Positions 47,962 to 58,593 of a stretch of DNA of 64,000 nucleotides are shown one piece after another (within the stretch, counting starts at the first letter, position 1; each line of letters starts with the position of its first letter). Under the pieces are notes generated by a model. It ran no database searches and was not told the DNA's origin. It saw nothing but the letters and a program-made list of their open reading frames with translations. Source of the DNA: Sarocladium kiliense (lineage: Eukaryota; Ascomycota; Sordariomycetes; Hypocreales; Sarocladiaceae); assembly GCA_030734395.1 (NCBI GenBank), contig JAUZTG010000028.1, forward strand, positions 124,001 through 188,000. Reading direction: 5' to 3'. The position numbers were made by a program, and so were the translations under genes.

Positions 47962-48135
47962 ATGGACGCGAAGTCGGCAAGACAGGAGCGACGTCGGCAG
48001 CAGCGCAGGGCCGCAGACGAGAACCGCAAAAGGGCTGTACGGCCTTGTGAGCGATGTAGAAGGCGGAAGAATCGATGCATGTCAGAGCCACTCAGGACTT
48101 TGCATCGTGATTCTTTTCTTTTCTCTTCAAAGTAA
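47962..48135 (+). pseudogene. truncated Zn2Cys6 regulator fragment
   Basis: An ATG-started frame of 57 aa is densely basic (RQERRRQQRRAADENRKRA) and then shows only the first half of a zinc binuclear cluster, CERCRRRKNRC (C-x2-C-x6-C). The second CxxC half never appears before the stop, and no donor-acceptor pair that restores it is obvious. It is most simply the 5' stump of a lost Zn2Cys6 transcription factor, next to the sterol/ABCG cluster. A real first exon with a distant second exon cannot be excluded. Confidence 0.55.
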
Positions 48136-48232
48136 AAGTGAAATACTACCAGTCCTTATAAAAGGGGCTCACTAGTCGCTGCCAGTCTATTGTGGCCCAG
48201 CTAATTTCTACCCTAGCCGCAATCATCTCGCA

Positions 48233-48250
48233 ACACACACGCGCGCGCGC
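48233..48250. repeat. (AC)n(GC)n microsatellite
   Basis: A short alternating purine-pyrimidine run of AC followed by GC dinucleotides lies just downstream of the hydrophobic-protein stop codon. Such tracts favour left-handed DNA. Confidence 0.7.
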
Positions 48251-48282
48251 GATACCGAGCACCCACCCCGTTTGCTGCTAGC

Positions 48283-48873
48283 CTATATCTCATGCCGAGC
48301 CCACGACGGCTGGTGATGCTTCTTCGTCTTCCTTATTGAGGCGCGAGTCACAACCTCGCTCGCAAACTCCATCACCTTCTTCCAGATCCACTGGAAGCCA
48401 TCACAGATCCGAGCCCAGATCCATTTCATCGTGTGCCCGAGGTACTCAAACACCCTGTCCCAAGGAACAAAGTACGCCATGGCCCCGGCAGCAAGGGCGG
48501 CACCTCCAGCACCAATGGCAATCCCGCCAGCAGCGGCCATGTTGAAGTAGCCGGCTGCCAGATACATGCCCCAGGGACCCTTGACAAAGATGCCGCCGGC
48601 TCCGGCCCACCAGAAGCCACCACAGCCTCCGGCAACGCCAGCCGCCCCTCCGACGATCAACGCGATGATGCCTTTGAACTTCTGGAACCAGCTACTGTTC
48701 ATCTCGTCAGATCTTGACGGGCCACACAAAGCTGCAGGCCAGAGAGATGGGGGTTCGCGTACGCAAAGCGTGGCCCAGATGACGGAATTGGGATAGAGTT
48801 TCAGAGCGCTGCGAGCATCTGGCGTGAGGTTGTCGAGTATCATAAGTTCATCAATCCTAGTGGAGAATAGCAT
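48283..48873 (-). CDS. hydrophobic Gly/Ala-rich small membrane protein
   Basis: The first ATG in frame (48,873) gives 196 aa; a second in-frame start at MNSSWFQKF would give about 139 aa. Residues from about 67 form an extended hydrophobic Gly/Ala domain (GIIALIVGGAAGVAGGCGG; GGIAIGAGGAALAAGAMAY) enough for two or three short membrane helices. A Trp-rich amphipathic helix (MKWIWARICDGFQWIWKKV) and a basic tail (IRKTKKHHQ) follow. The Gly/Ala pattern weakly recalls the ISG12/IFI6 hydrophobic fold, but I cannot claim homology. The N-terminal 60 residues may include an unspliced segment. No neighbour suggests a function. Confidence 0.5.
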   Translation of the reverse strand: MLFSTRIDELMILDNLTPDARSALKLYPNSVIWATLCVREPPSLWPAALCGPSRSDEMNSSWFQKFKGIIALIVGGAAGVAGGCGGFWWAGAGGIFVKGPWGMYLAAGYFNMAAAGGIAIGAGGAALAAGAMAYFVPWDRVFEYLGHTMKWIWARICDGFQWIWKKVMEFASEVVTRASIRKTKKHHQPSWARHEI

Positions 48874-49277
48874 GAAGTACTTCACCACCGAGTGAGCCAC
48901 CTCATCACGAATCCAACTTTTTATGCTTGACCTTAGTAAAGGCTGCTGATCCGATATGATCGCTATATTCGAGAACCAGGTAAAGGGGCAGACGTCCTAG
49001 CGGACTAGCCCTTGCATACCTGCTGCTAAATCTTACATCATAGAATTAGGATGAACCAGCAGGACAAGTAAATGAGATAAATTAGCTACAGTACCTTGCT
49101 CTTGGGGAAGCAGTACGCGGCAGCAATGGCGGCAAGAGGGCATGTGCTCAGTGTAAATCTTTATTCGAATCCAAAGACAGCCTCTTAGCTGCTCCTCCAC
49201 GGCCTGCCGTGGGCACTATGTCAGCACGAGCGGGTGCTAAAAAGAGCCTAAAGTATCCCGTATGCTTATTCATTTGC
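48874..49277. other. intergenic
   Basis: 404 bp without a supported gene. It contains the upstream side of the hydrophobic-protein gene and the 3' flank of the secreted-protein gene. Confidence 0.35.
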
Positions 49278-50085
49278 TTAGTTCCAACGGTTTTCAGGGT
49301 CAGTTCCCCAAACATAATCCTGAGGGCCTCCCTTGTTCTCCTCTGCATCCCAGAGAGCATCTCCCTCACTCTTACGTCCCCACCATTGATCGCCCTCGCT
49401 TCCGCATTCATCATCGTGCGCGCAGATGTAGCCGTGGCCGGTGTTGCCAGAGTTAGGCGCCCAGATGTAGAGCGGGTCGCCCTCCGGGTCGCCTGACTCG
49501 GGGTCAGAGTCCTGACGGTGGCGATAGGCCTGAACTTCGTAGCCACTGTGAAAGAGAGAATGATTAGAGACTTTGCTGAGTGCTCCAAGAGGTAGTAGGT
49601 CCTCGTGAGGTGAAGGCTTACGTGTGAGCAATCCTGGCCCAGACGCAAACGGAGTTGGCGTTCGAATCTCCCGAACCGGCGTTGCAGGAAGCGGTGAATC
49701 CCTGGGTCTTAGACTTCGAGACAGAGAAGCCTGCGCTGATGAAGCCAAGAGTATCGCCCACTCCGGCACTCCAGGAGATGGTTGAGGTCTCGACTTCTGT
49801 GTTCGAGATAGAGCAGCTTTCACCTTCTGCACCACAGTGATGGGGAGGCTGTTGTGCAAGAAAGAATCAGCACCAGCTCGAAACCCGGCCTTTCATTGTA
49901 ACTGCTTTGTTTTGACATACCGTGACTTGCTCGTAGAGATAGGCCTGACGCGGGCTGCCATCTCCAATTGGTGCATAGCTCGATGTGTCTGGGGTGGGAG
50001 GGATCGTGAATTGACGACGGCTCATAGGCTGGGGTGCGGCAGCAGCGCACGCAAGGAGGGCAGTAAGAGGGTAGAAGGTATGCAT
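49278..50085 (-). CDS. secreted Cys-containing protein of unknown function
   Basis: Exons 50085-49921, 49848-49622 and 49545-49278 (introns 72 and 76 nt; GTATGT and GTAAGC donors) give 219 aa. A signal peptide (MHTFYPLTALLACAAAAPQP) is followed by SRRQF, a likely Kex2-type processing site. The mature part has cysteines in HHCGAEGESCSIS, TASCNAGSG, SVCVW, YICAHDDEC, plus a Ser/Thr-rich beta-strand stretch (TSTISWSAGVGDTLGFISAG) and a Trp-rich tail (PLYIWAP, QWWGRK, YVWGTDPENRW). All introns fall in phase, and the long single-frame readings of this locus are not the real product. I do not recognise the family. It is probably extracellular. Confidence 0.8.
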
Positions 50086-51819
50086 CTTGGTTGTGACGAG
50101 GAGAGGGCTTCGAGTGCTGGTAAAAGGTTGCGTCTGTGTTCTTTAGTGGCTTGCTTTGTTCGAGCTTGGTTCTTTCTAGAGTATGAACCGGAAGTCCTGC
50201 TCTTTATACATTTCGGCACGATGGCAGGGCCGAGCTTCCATCATCCTCTCTACGTATGAACGTTTCATGTCGCCACAATGCGTGAAGCCTCCAGTTCAAG
50301 CAGCATCGTCATCGAGCCGATGTATGTTTCTGAAGGAGTTGGTCGATCCGTCGAGAGAGAAACTGTTTGTGAAGCTCGAGCAATGTCAGGATGATCAGAT
50401 ATGTCTGGGCATCTTGTCAGCCTAGACTTTTGTTTCCCCACAGCGACTCCTTCTCTGGACCTTGATCCTTCGATCCACGTAGTCCGGACGTCACAAATAA
50501 AAAACTATCCTGGGGAAAACTCCCTAAAGCCCGGCAATCCTCTCCAAACTTCCCCATATCAAGGTAGCCAAGGCTGAAGCCTTAATCCTCTATGAGGCAC
50601 AGTATCCTAGCGTCACGAGGGTTGATCAGTCTGGCGCCTGTGAGTTCTGCTGTGAAACATAGACTCCATTGAAGGATTGGATCCAATGGGTCCTAGGAAA
50701 TCCGCTGCGGGATTCAAGTCCGTGATCTGCTAATATCTTGGTTCGGGGACTTGGCGACTTGCTCCACTGTAAAAGCATCATGGATGACTTGCGAAAAGGG
50801 GCCCAAATGGGGAAACTGAAGCGACGTAGCCCACAAATAGGCTGATCACAAACAAATCGGGATCCTATGGCAAGAATTCTGGCTCGTCGTTCACGAGAGT
50901 TCGGGACCGAGTAGTCCCCCTCGTCTCCGGCATCCGCTTACTGTTTTCTTCCTTACTTTCAAACTATGCAGACACAAGTTGCATGAGACGAACGCCCCTC
51001 GAGACTGGCGCACAAAACGGATACTTCTTTTCCACCGTCATCATGCTGCTTCAGCCTCGTCATTTTTATTGATTATGGGCAGAATACTCTTGGCAATCTT
51101 AGTCTTGGGGTTCATGAGGTTAGTGATCTTGCACCGATCGTAAGCTGAACGTTCTCCCCATGGATTCGTTGACTTGAGGCATCCAGATACTTCTCTCTTC
51201 TTATCTTGAATACACATGGAATACAGGTTTGCATTTGGACGCAGTCAGGCTTTTCCACATGGAAAATATCTCAGGCTTTGCTTGTTCTGATTGGGTGACT
51301 AACAGCCTCGGCAAGATTGTCAAGCTTGTTATCCTGAATATAGTCATAACGAGTGCCTGCAACATCCGTTAAAGGAATGACAGGGCTTGGTCGAAGACTT
51401 CAACCATCATCCTGCAAAATGTCCTAGCGCATCATGATTTGCAATGCAAGTTAGACCATCGAAAGTCTTTCTACACAAAGAAGTTACCTCACGCGGTGTT
51501 AAAGCCAGAAAGTACTCCATATCGATACAGGAACCTGGTCCACCAAACTAGACCAGATTGCCTTCAACGCTCTTCAAGTTTGCCCACTCTGAATTTGGAA
51601 CGGAAACATGTGAAACGTTCTCCGATGATTAACAAGGAGCTTATGCACATCCAAGTGCAAAGGCAGTCTTCCCGTGTGTCCATGTACTCGGTCGATTTGA
51701 GTTTCTCCAAATACCAGTGGATGGGTGTTTCTGGCACTCTTCAAAGTACGCAGTGTGGCAGAAAGGTGACTGTGTTTTAGCTCCGCACGGATTGCTGTAT
51801 GAAAGCGACCCTGTGGTAA
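50086..51819. other. 1.7 kb intergenic, no supported gene
   Basis: Apart from the TATA box at the left edge, no coherent frame was found. A 113-codon frame at 51,439-51,780 (+) has no domain and ordinary-noise composition. No C-terminal repeats of the neighbouring NLR can be read here. Confidence 0.45.
50203..50208 (-). promoter_or_regulatory. TATA box of the secreted-protein gene
   Basis: TATAAA on the minus strand lies 118 nt before the ATG at 50,085, at a usual spacing for a fungal core promoter. Confidence 0.5.
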
Positions 51820-54433
51820 TTAGTCGTAGTTCTTGACTTCTTTTATCACAACCCGTACTCCGTTGTAATCGGCCACACTCTCGCCTCTCCGCGGGCTTCG
51901 TACGACAAGTCGTTCCTCGGCTACCAATATAGCTGTGTGAGAATGAAGTCGTGCCCAGGTCACTATGTTTTCCATCACAGGTGCGTTAGGCGGGTTAGTT
52001 CTCCAGAGAGCAGCGTCCTCGAACAAGTCTGCGTTTTGAATCAACGCACGAAACAATTCGAAAATATCCTGGGACGACTGATGAATGGCCTTTGTGTGAT
52101 GTAACCAGTACTCCCTGGCATACTGATGGAAATGGAAGTAATCAAATGTTGTGCTTTCGTCTTGACTGTTACTGGACTCGTTGGCGATTGCGAAGCGGTT
52201 TTGCCGATGTTTCTGTTCCTTCAGCCAGATTTTCCTGGCCTTGATCTGAAGCTGAGTGGGGATAGAAGAGAGGACGGTGGATTCGAGTACACGCTTGGGG
52301 ACATCGGCCAAAGGGATTGACGGTTTAGGAGCTGCCATCGGCACCATGGCTGTGTTCAATTGAACCAAAGAAAGGTATGTGACGATTATGTCTCCCATCC
52401 GACGATGGGCGCCGTTGACAGTATACACATTGGCCTGCCGCGAATAGCCTGGGCGCGAGTGCGTGGTATCTATCAGGAACTGTTGAACACTCTGATGGAC
52501 GAAATGTACGGTATTTTGTTCCTCGTCAATCATGACCAGGCTGCCACAACTGGACAGAACGGAGCGAACGTCGTTGATGGCATGGCCCGCTGTTGGTTCT
52601 GTTTCACCAGGTATAACACTCATAGCTTCTCGCAACTCGTCGAGGTTCAGAGGTCGCACTGCAGCTATCAGCACATCTAGGACTGCAGCTTGATGCTTGG
52701 GGGCAAATTCTCTATATCGACTGAGAATCCGGTCGAAAAGTTCAGGAAGGGTCTTGGGAAGTGCAACGAGAGCTTCGAGAATGTTGTTGTCGGTCTTCTC
52801 CAGACAAATAGCCTCCAGTTGCAGTTGTACCCAAAGAAACCTAGAGCCAATCAGTATCTCACCATAGTGAGGCTATATCATCATAATTTTACGCACATTC
52901 CTTGATGGCCGGCCAGCAACGCCTTTTCGATCTCAAACCTGGTAGCGAGGTCCCCGATACAAAGTCTGCCGCTTTCAAGTCGCTGGTCCAGTTGGCCTTT
53001 GACGAAGTTGGAGATCTCAGGACGCTGATCTGGCAGAGTAGTCCAGACCTTGTAACTGAGCTCCTGTGTATCGCGGAATAGATCGGCACTAGCATTGATG
53101 CTAGACGATATGCAAAGCGCGACATTGAAATGCTTTTGAATTCTTGCAAGGTCATTCAGAACTTCTGTTCTTTCTTCGTGAACACAGGCCTCGATGCCGT
53201 CCAGCACCAATATCAACCTCTCTTCCTTCCTCAGAATTGTCTGAAGGCCCTTCAAGAGATCTTTGCTGTCCGCATTCACAAACACATCCATGTGTGTAGA
53301 GGTCTCTTTCGGCGGTAGAAGCTCAAGAAGCTGGCGGATTAGGCTTCCCATAATTGTCCTCGATTCCAGGGATCGTGCATCATCCTCCACACAGAAGAAG
53401 TAGGCAATCTTGCAGCCTTTCTTCTTCAGGTGAAGGTCATCGATCATGTTGGCCAGCAACACAGATTTCCCTGATCCAAGCTTCCCCCTGATAATCAGGG
53501 TAGAGGAGTGTGAATTGTCCATCCATTGATCATATTTAGCTTGCGCAAAGTCCCAGGCCGTGTTACCGATCTTCCTGATCCTCTTCCAAGTTGACATGTA
53601 GTCATACGTGGAACAGAGGTTCAAGATCCGATAGTGATCTTTTTGCGCCCTGCGGGATACCTTTGATGCTGACAGGCTGTCAAGCTTGCTCAGCGCATCG
53701 GAAGTCGTGTGGGCATGCTCAATCGACATGAGTTGGTGAACTTCTGCGGCTCTGGAAGCCAAATCCGTTTCGAATGCTGCCACGTCCCAGTCGCGAAAGA
53801 ATGACTTGACCTGGCCAGCGAAGGACTGCCCACACAGTGAAATAATCTTTTGGCACAGCTTTATCACGCACATGAAGTATCGCGCGAGCTTTTCTTGGAT
53901 TGCTGCTGAGTTGGGATAGAGAGCTGCGATCTTCTGGAGCTGGGGCGCGGACTGGCCAGCCTTCATGAAGACCATTGACAATCCCTCGAGATATGAAGAA
54001 AGCTTGCAGGCTGTCTACCAACACTCGATGTCAGCCGGGTGAGGAGAGAGATATCTTCCCAGACTACCAAACTCACTAGCAGAGTAGTTCGGACTAATGC
54101 CCATACACCGCATGCTATGAGGTTCTGCGAACCACCAATCACAACATCGCCTATCGAGGCGAATTGCTGGACCACTTCCAAGAACTTGGAGAAACGAGGA
54201 CCAAAGCACTGATGTGTTGCCCTTTTCTCCCTTCTTGCTTGCATATCAACCTCGGCCGTGAGCTGCATGACATCGCGAAGTGTCGGAGGAGAGCCGACGG
54301 TACGCACACGAAGCGCCTGGAAGTTGTCCTTCTGCTCGATCGTGAGCCCAGTCTCGAATTCTGACAGAGCCTGGCCCAGCTGGACTTCCCACTTCAGGCG
54401 CGTCGTTGATCTGAAGCTTGCAACCAGCGCCAT
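51820..54433 (-). CDS. NACHT-type NLR (STAND) protein with DUF7708-like N-terminus, no C-terminal repeats
   Basis: Exons 54433-54077, 54002-52897 and 52840-51820 (introns 74 and 56 nt) give 827 aa. The N-terminal 280 residues (FSKFLEVVQQFASIGDVVIGG, YPNSAAIQEKLARYF) resemble the DUF7708 helical domain that precedes NACHT in many fungal NLRs. A NACHT NTPase follows: P-loop GKLGSGKSVLLANM near residue 290, Walker B LILVLDGIEAC, and the post-NACHT block GHQGMFLWVQLQLEAIC created by splicing. A winged-helix-like segment (RPLNLDELREAMSV, VHFVHQSVQQFLI) ends the recognised part. The chain then stops without the usual ankyrin, WD40 or TPR repeats. Fungal NLRs act in non-self recognition and cell death. 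An in-frame stop lies 18 nt before the ATG, supporting this start. Confidence 0.85.
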
Positions 54434-54991
54434 TGCCAGTGTATCTGACTATCAGCGCTGGCATCGGTTTTCCAGGCCTGTTCAACCGCGGCAAAGTTAT
54501 TACGAGAGCATACCCATAGAGTGGTGGGGAAAGACCTTCAGCAAGACGACGCGAGGATTTGATCGGCGGGGAGAGGAGGCTCTGGCCGCACTGCGCCTCG
54601 CCCTGGGCGGCCATGTTCAGCTGGACATGGCTTGACGAATGAGCGACAAGCACTACAGGCACCTGCAGAAGCTTCACTCAGCAAATTATAACGAGCCTTC
54701 TGAATCCATCACCAGCAAATGTGCTAGTAGTGTATACCTGCAGGCTTCCCCATACATAGCCTGGGTGACATTATTTAATATTGCGTTACGATAAGCTATG
54801 CCTTGGGTCCCCAATTATCACGCACGGTCTAAGCTTCAATCATTTCCCCATCTCAGCCTGAAAAGTAGTCCGAATCAGGGTTCGGTGCGCGATCAAGCTT
54901 GAAGCCGCCAGGTTACAGCTTTTCTGGTATAATATTGCATCTGATGGTCCTACAGTGTCCGCGCTCCAATTCTGGAACGGCTAGCTGAGCT
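54434..54991. other. intergenic containing a duplicated fragment
   Basis: Holds the duplicated BBE-oxidase end at 54740-54925. The left part near 54,480-54,640 has an open minus-strand frame of 35-40 codons that could be an upstream NLR exon, but the splice would need a 36-nt intron. Confidence 0.4.
54740..54925. repeat. partial duplicate of the BBE oxidase 3' end (copy A)
   Basis: About 185 bp match 61311-61489, covering the last codons of the FAD oxidase gene and its 3' flank in the same orientation. On the minus strand this copy reads KL-stop-PGGFKLDRAPNPDSDYFSG and then a stop, where the functional copy has CAA (Gln) instead of TAA. Most differences are transitions. Confidence 0.85.
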
Positions 54992-56900
54992 TTACCATTG
55001 GGGTGCTGCCAGTCCGTGAATAGGTGATGCAGGGGTTGCCTGCACTTCCGATGTGATGGGCTGAACCTCGAGCTCGAATTCGATCGTCTTCCCGGACTGT
55101 GCCTCCATCATGCACGAGACGATTGATGCCTCGAACTTTTGCTTCATCGCGTCGAACTCCGCATTCTGTCCGTTCAGGACCCTGTGGCTGACTCGGATGG
55201 CAGGGCCCCAAAGCGCGAACTGGAAGCCGGAGAAGTCGGTGTCGAAATCCAACGGCATTTCCCGCATGAGACGCACAAGCGTTATGTCTCGGAAACCACC
55301 CTGGGGTGTCCACTCCTTGTTCTTCTCGGGATGCTCGCGAGAGATGACGAGCCGGTATGTGAAGTGGACTGCTGGTGCCTCTTTCGGCGTTGTTCTTGAG
55401 GGGGTGATGGTGTTCTCCGTAGGCGGGTTAACTGGGACAGCATTTTCGGCTGCTTTTTCACTAGGTGAGGGAGCAGCTGCACTCCTCGTGGAGGTTCCGG
55501 GGGGCGGTTCTGGTCCAGACGGCTGATCTGTTTGCTCCGAGGGTTCTGGGCGGAGTCCTGCAGACGGCACGTCTGGAGACTGTTCAGTGGACACCTCCGT
55601 CATTTGTGCCATGGGTGCCATCGGGGCCACATATTCCGGACTGTCTCTGGTTGAAGTTTGTTTGAGAGCTCGCGGAATAGTTGGCGACGTGCTCAACCGG
55701 GCGCTCGGCTGACGATGCTGTCCGGCCGATGGCTGAGCTGACAAAGCTTGAGGAAGCTTGAGCTTCACAACTTGGCTCGGTTTGGAAGATGAGTTCTTTG
55801 GTGCCTTTGCTGAAGCTTTCTTTTTGGTCCTTTCTATGACTTCGGAGGTCGCAGCTGGCGTTTGGGGTGGATCTCTTGTCGCAGCATCGTATTCTTCGGG
55901 AGAAGCATATATGGGGTCGCGCCTCTTCTGTCTGGCAGTCTTTCTAGGCGTTCTGCGGGCTTCTTCCGCCGGTGTTTCGTCTTCCTCGTGATCTTCCGGC
56001 AAGTCCTCCGGTATCACTATGGGCGTAGATCTCGTGAGCCCATCGGGCCCATCATGGTGTGTCTTGGCCCGCTTCGCACGGTGTGCATCGGGCGTGGCTT
56101 TAGACGACGTTTGAGACTTGTCTGTCCCAACGACTCTGAACCTATGTTGTGCCTGCTTGGGAGAGTTAATGGTGTGAAGAAAAGATTTTAATGATTGAAT
56201 GGGAACTTACCAAGGGTTGTGATGATTCGCGACTGATAGCCACCGCAAATGGATCAGTGGGCGGCTTGTCAGTAGTGACGCCCGATGTGTTAAACCTGAT
56301 AGTGGTAAAAGGCTGGGAAGCGAGATTGGTGGGCTTGACATCCTCTTCAGCCGGCCAAATGGCTCTGATGCGGATCGTCTCGTCGATGTTGCCGGGCTCG
56401 CTGGGGCTCGTGGCCTGTGCCCCCGACTTTGGGTGCTTCGCGTGCTTGTACTTGGCGTTGCGATGCTGTTGAAGGTTGAGCCGAAACAGGAGGAGCTTGA
56501 GATTCCGTTGGATGCTGGTGAGGTGTCAGCTTGGAGTCGAGAATGACCTAAAGGCTTCAGGAAATTCAACCTACATGGATTTGTCCCTTGTGTATTGAAG
56601 AGAAGAGGAGTAGTATCGCTTGCTGGGATCATCGGGCCAGAATTCTACACCTTTGCCGTCCCGGTCAAGGTACGCGTCTACCATCTCACGGAGACCAAGG
56701 TGGTGATCACGGCTCTTCCACTGGTGCAAATCCCGGCCTTCTGTGCCCGCAGCGGTGCGAAAGACCCGGCGAAAGCTGCGCAGGTCGTCAATAAAGTCAT
56801 GGCAGTCGTAATGCGGTTTGTCGCCCTCTGCGTAGTCCAGCGCATGACGGAGTTCGCTGATGGTAGGAATCTGCGCGATGGTCTTGGGAGAAGAAGTCAT
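54992..56900 (-). CDS. unrecognised fungal protein, 596 aa, with disordered middle
   Basis: Exons 56900-56575, 56514-56211 and 56152-54992 join in phase (introns 60 and 58 nt). The N-terminal domain (residues 1-210) begins SSPKTIAQIPTISELRHALDY and contains HDFIDDLRSFRRVFRTAAG and LRIRAIWPAEEDVKPTNLA-type segments. The middle is long, basic then Pro/Ser/Thr-rich and probably disordered. The C-terminal 130 residues form a compact domain (FTYRLVISREHPEKNKEW, LPLDFDTDFSGFQFALWGP, IEFELEVQPI). The acceptor of exon 3 is an AAGCAG tandem site (56152/56155), so an extra Gln is possible. I do not recognise the family. It lies between an NLR and a second unknown gene. Confidence 0.72.
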
Positions 56901-57831
56901 CGCTGGGCAATATAGGAAGAGCGTCGCGCGATCTGACCAGCTCAAAAGGGGCAGATTTGCTAGAAGAGCTAATACATTGAGGAATTGCAGGAGGATAGAC
57001 AAGGACTGAGTAGGAGGGAGCATGCGAAAGACGACGAAGAGTGAAAAGAGCGGGGGTAGATTCCCAAGAAGACACAGCCCGGATGTGGGCAGCCTGGCAA
57101 CACCCCTGCTAATGTAGTATTGATTTTATGCCCTCCAAGTCTACCAACTACCAGAGCTGAAAATCAAGACGTCTACAATCCTTGCTTGGCGCCGTATAGG
57201 AAGGATGCTTCTCTTTGGCTGGTTTCGGGTCTCCCCCCCCCCCCTAAACAACGACACTCTACCAGGGCTCTACCGCTTCTGGACATAAATGCTGTTGGGT
57301 CTAGCAGATAGAAAGTGGCAGAAGGACGCGGCCGCAGAGCACGGCCGCTGGGCTTAGACGGAAGCGAAGTGCGTCTCGGAATGGGAAAGGGGAAGGGGCA
57401 GAGAGCGCGGACGAGCTCCCAGGCATGGGCTGACCGGGCGATCCGTGCAAGGTGGACAAAGAGGGCCTCTGCACATTGGGCGCGGATTCGGAGTAGCCGT
57501 TGAGTTGACCTCGAGGACTGCTGAGCTCACCTATAAGTACCGCGGTACGTCTCGATCTTACCCATCTTACTCCTGTTTCTGTTCCTCCTCTGCCGTTCCC
57601 TCCCTCTCGCTCTCTCTCTTTGTGGTTGCGTTCCCCCTATTGCGTTTCTCCCCTTCCCCTTTCCCATTCCTTCGTTTGATTCTCCCTCTGCGGCCTCTGC
57701 TCTAGTACTGCTGCTCTATCACTGCCGATTGAGCTTCCCCTTGGTGCTTTAACGCATACGCCTCTAGCACCTGTCTCCTACCCACGAAGCCCTTCTGCCA
57801 GCACACCCTGAGCAGGACTGACTGCTCAAGC
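56901..57831. other. divergent intergenic region with C12 tract
   Basis: 931 bp between two divergent genes. A run of twelve C lies at 57233-57244, and a CT-rich block at 57,590-57,700 probably marks the start region of the gene at 57,832. No gene was recognised. Confidence 0.4.
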
Positions 57832-58593
57832 ATGAATTCTCCAGAAGTGTCTCCTTCGTCTAGTCAAGAGGGTACTGCTCCAGGCCATCAGAGCCATCAG
57901 CAAGGCTCTTCCTCAGGCTCTGATATTGTACAGGCTGAGGCACAGGACCACTCACCTGAGTCTGTCTACGACTCGGACGTGCTGTTCATGGGAGAAACAT
58001 CTGCCCAGGGAGCATCCCAGGGTACGTCTTGAATATCTTGTACTTGAACGCCGATTCCTGGATACTGCTGACCTCTGACCTCCCTGTCAGTCGACCATGA
58101 CGACGTAGGCGATCAGATCCCTCGACGGTCGACGGAGAGCCCACGCGTCTTCGAGACGTCGACCCGACGGCCTCGTGGTCGGCAACAGCCCCAAGAAGGC
58201 CGCCACGGGGAAGGCTCTCGGGCCTTTCGTTTTGAAGGCCGAATCTACAATGAAGACCGCTCTCGAAGCCCCCCTCTTGACCGCCGCAGCTCTCGGAGCG
58301 CGCGCCCCCACAGGAGTCGTCGTCAGCGCCGTCATTCGCAGGGGGATGAGTCCGGAGATGATTTCTCAGGGACGAATCGCTCCCTGAACCGGTTTCTGCA
58401 GATGTTCCTCCTTGAGCGGAGGGCCGACGTTGTGATTTACTGCAACGGCGAAAATGTACACCTCTTGCCAAAAGGATTCAAAACCACTTTCCACCAGGTG
58501 AGAGATGAGCTTCTCAAGAAGATGAAAGAACTACATACTGAAGGCTGCCTTTTGCCCGCAGAAATCTACCGTTTTTACTCCAATGGGCACTAA
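57832..58593 (+). CDS. unrecognised small protein with RS-like linker
   Basis: Exons 57832-58021 and 58091-58593 (69-nt intron, GTACGT...CAG) give 230 aa. The N-terminal 65 residues are Ser/Gln/Glu-rich and acidic. An Arg/Ser-rich linker (RSRSPPLDRRSSRSARPHRS) follows. The last 80 residues form a folded-looking domain (LNRFLQMFLLERRADVVIYC, LPKGFKTTFHQVRDELLKKM) ending IYRFYSNGH. The frame only becomes continuous after splicing. I do not recognise the family. Confidence 0.7.

Noticed and set aside
49278..49859. A 193-codon single frame read as the secreted gene's body
   Set aside because: It fuses the last exon with out-of-frame exon-2 and intron sequence; the spliced model gives a signal peptide and consistent phases instead.
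50690..50715. Another B-box-like stretch (GGATTCAAGTCC)
   Set aside because: No matching A-box or acceptor stem could be drawn.
51439..51780. A 113-codon plus-strand frame downstream of the NLR
   Set aside because: No motif or coding-like codon pattern; both strands were checked for NLR repeat relics and none were readable.
54246..54677. A minus-strand frame over the NLR 5' end as an upstream exon
   Set aside because: Joining it would need a 36-nt intron and still meets an in-frame TAG before the NLR ATG.
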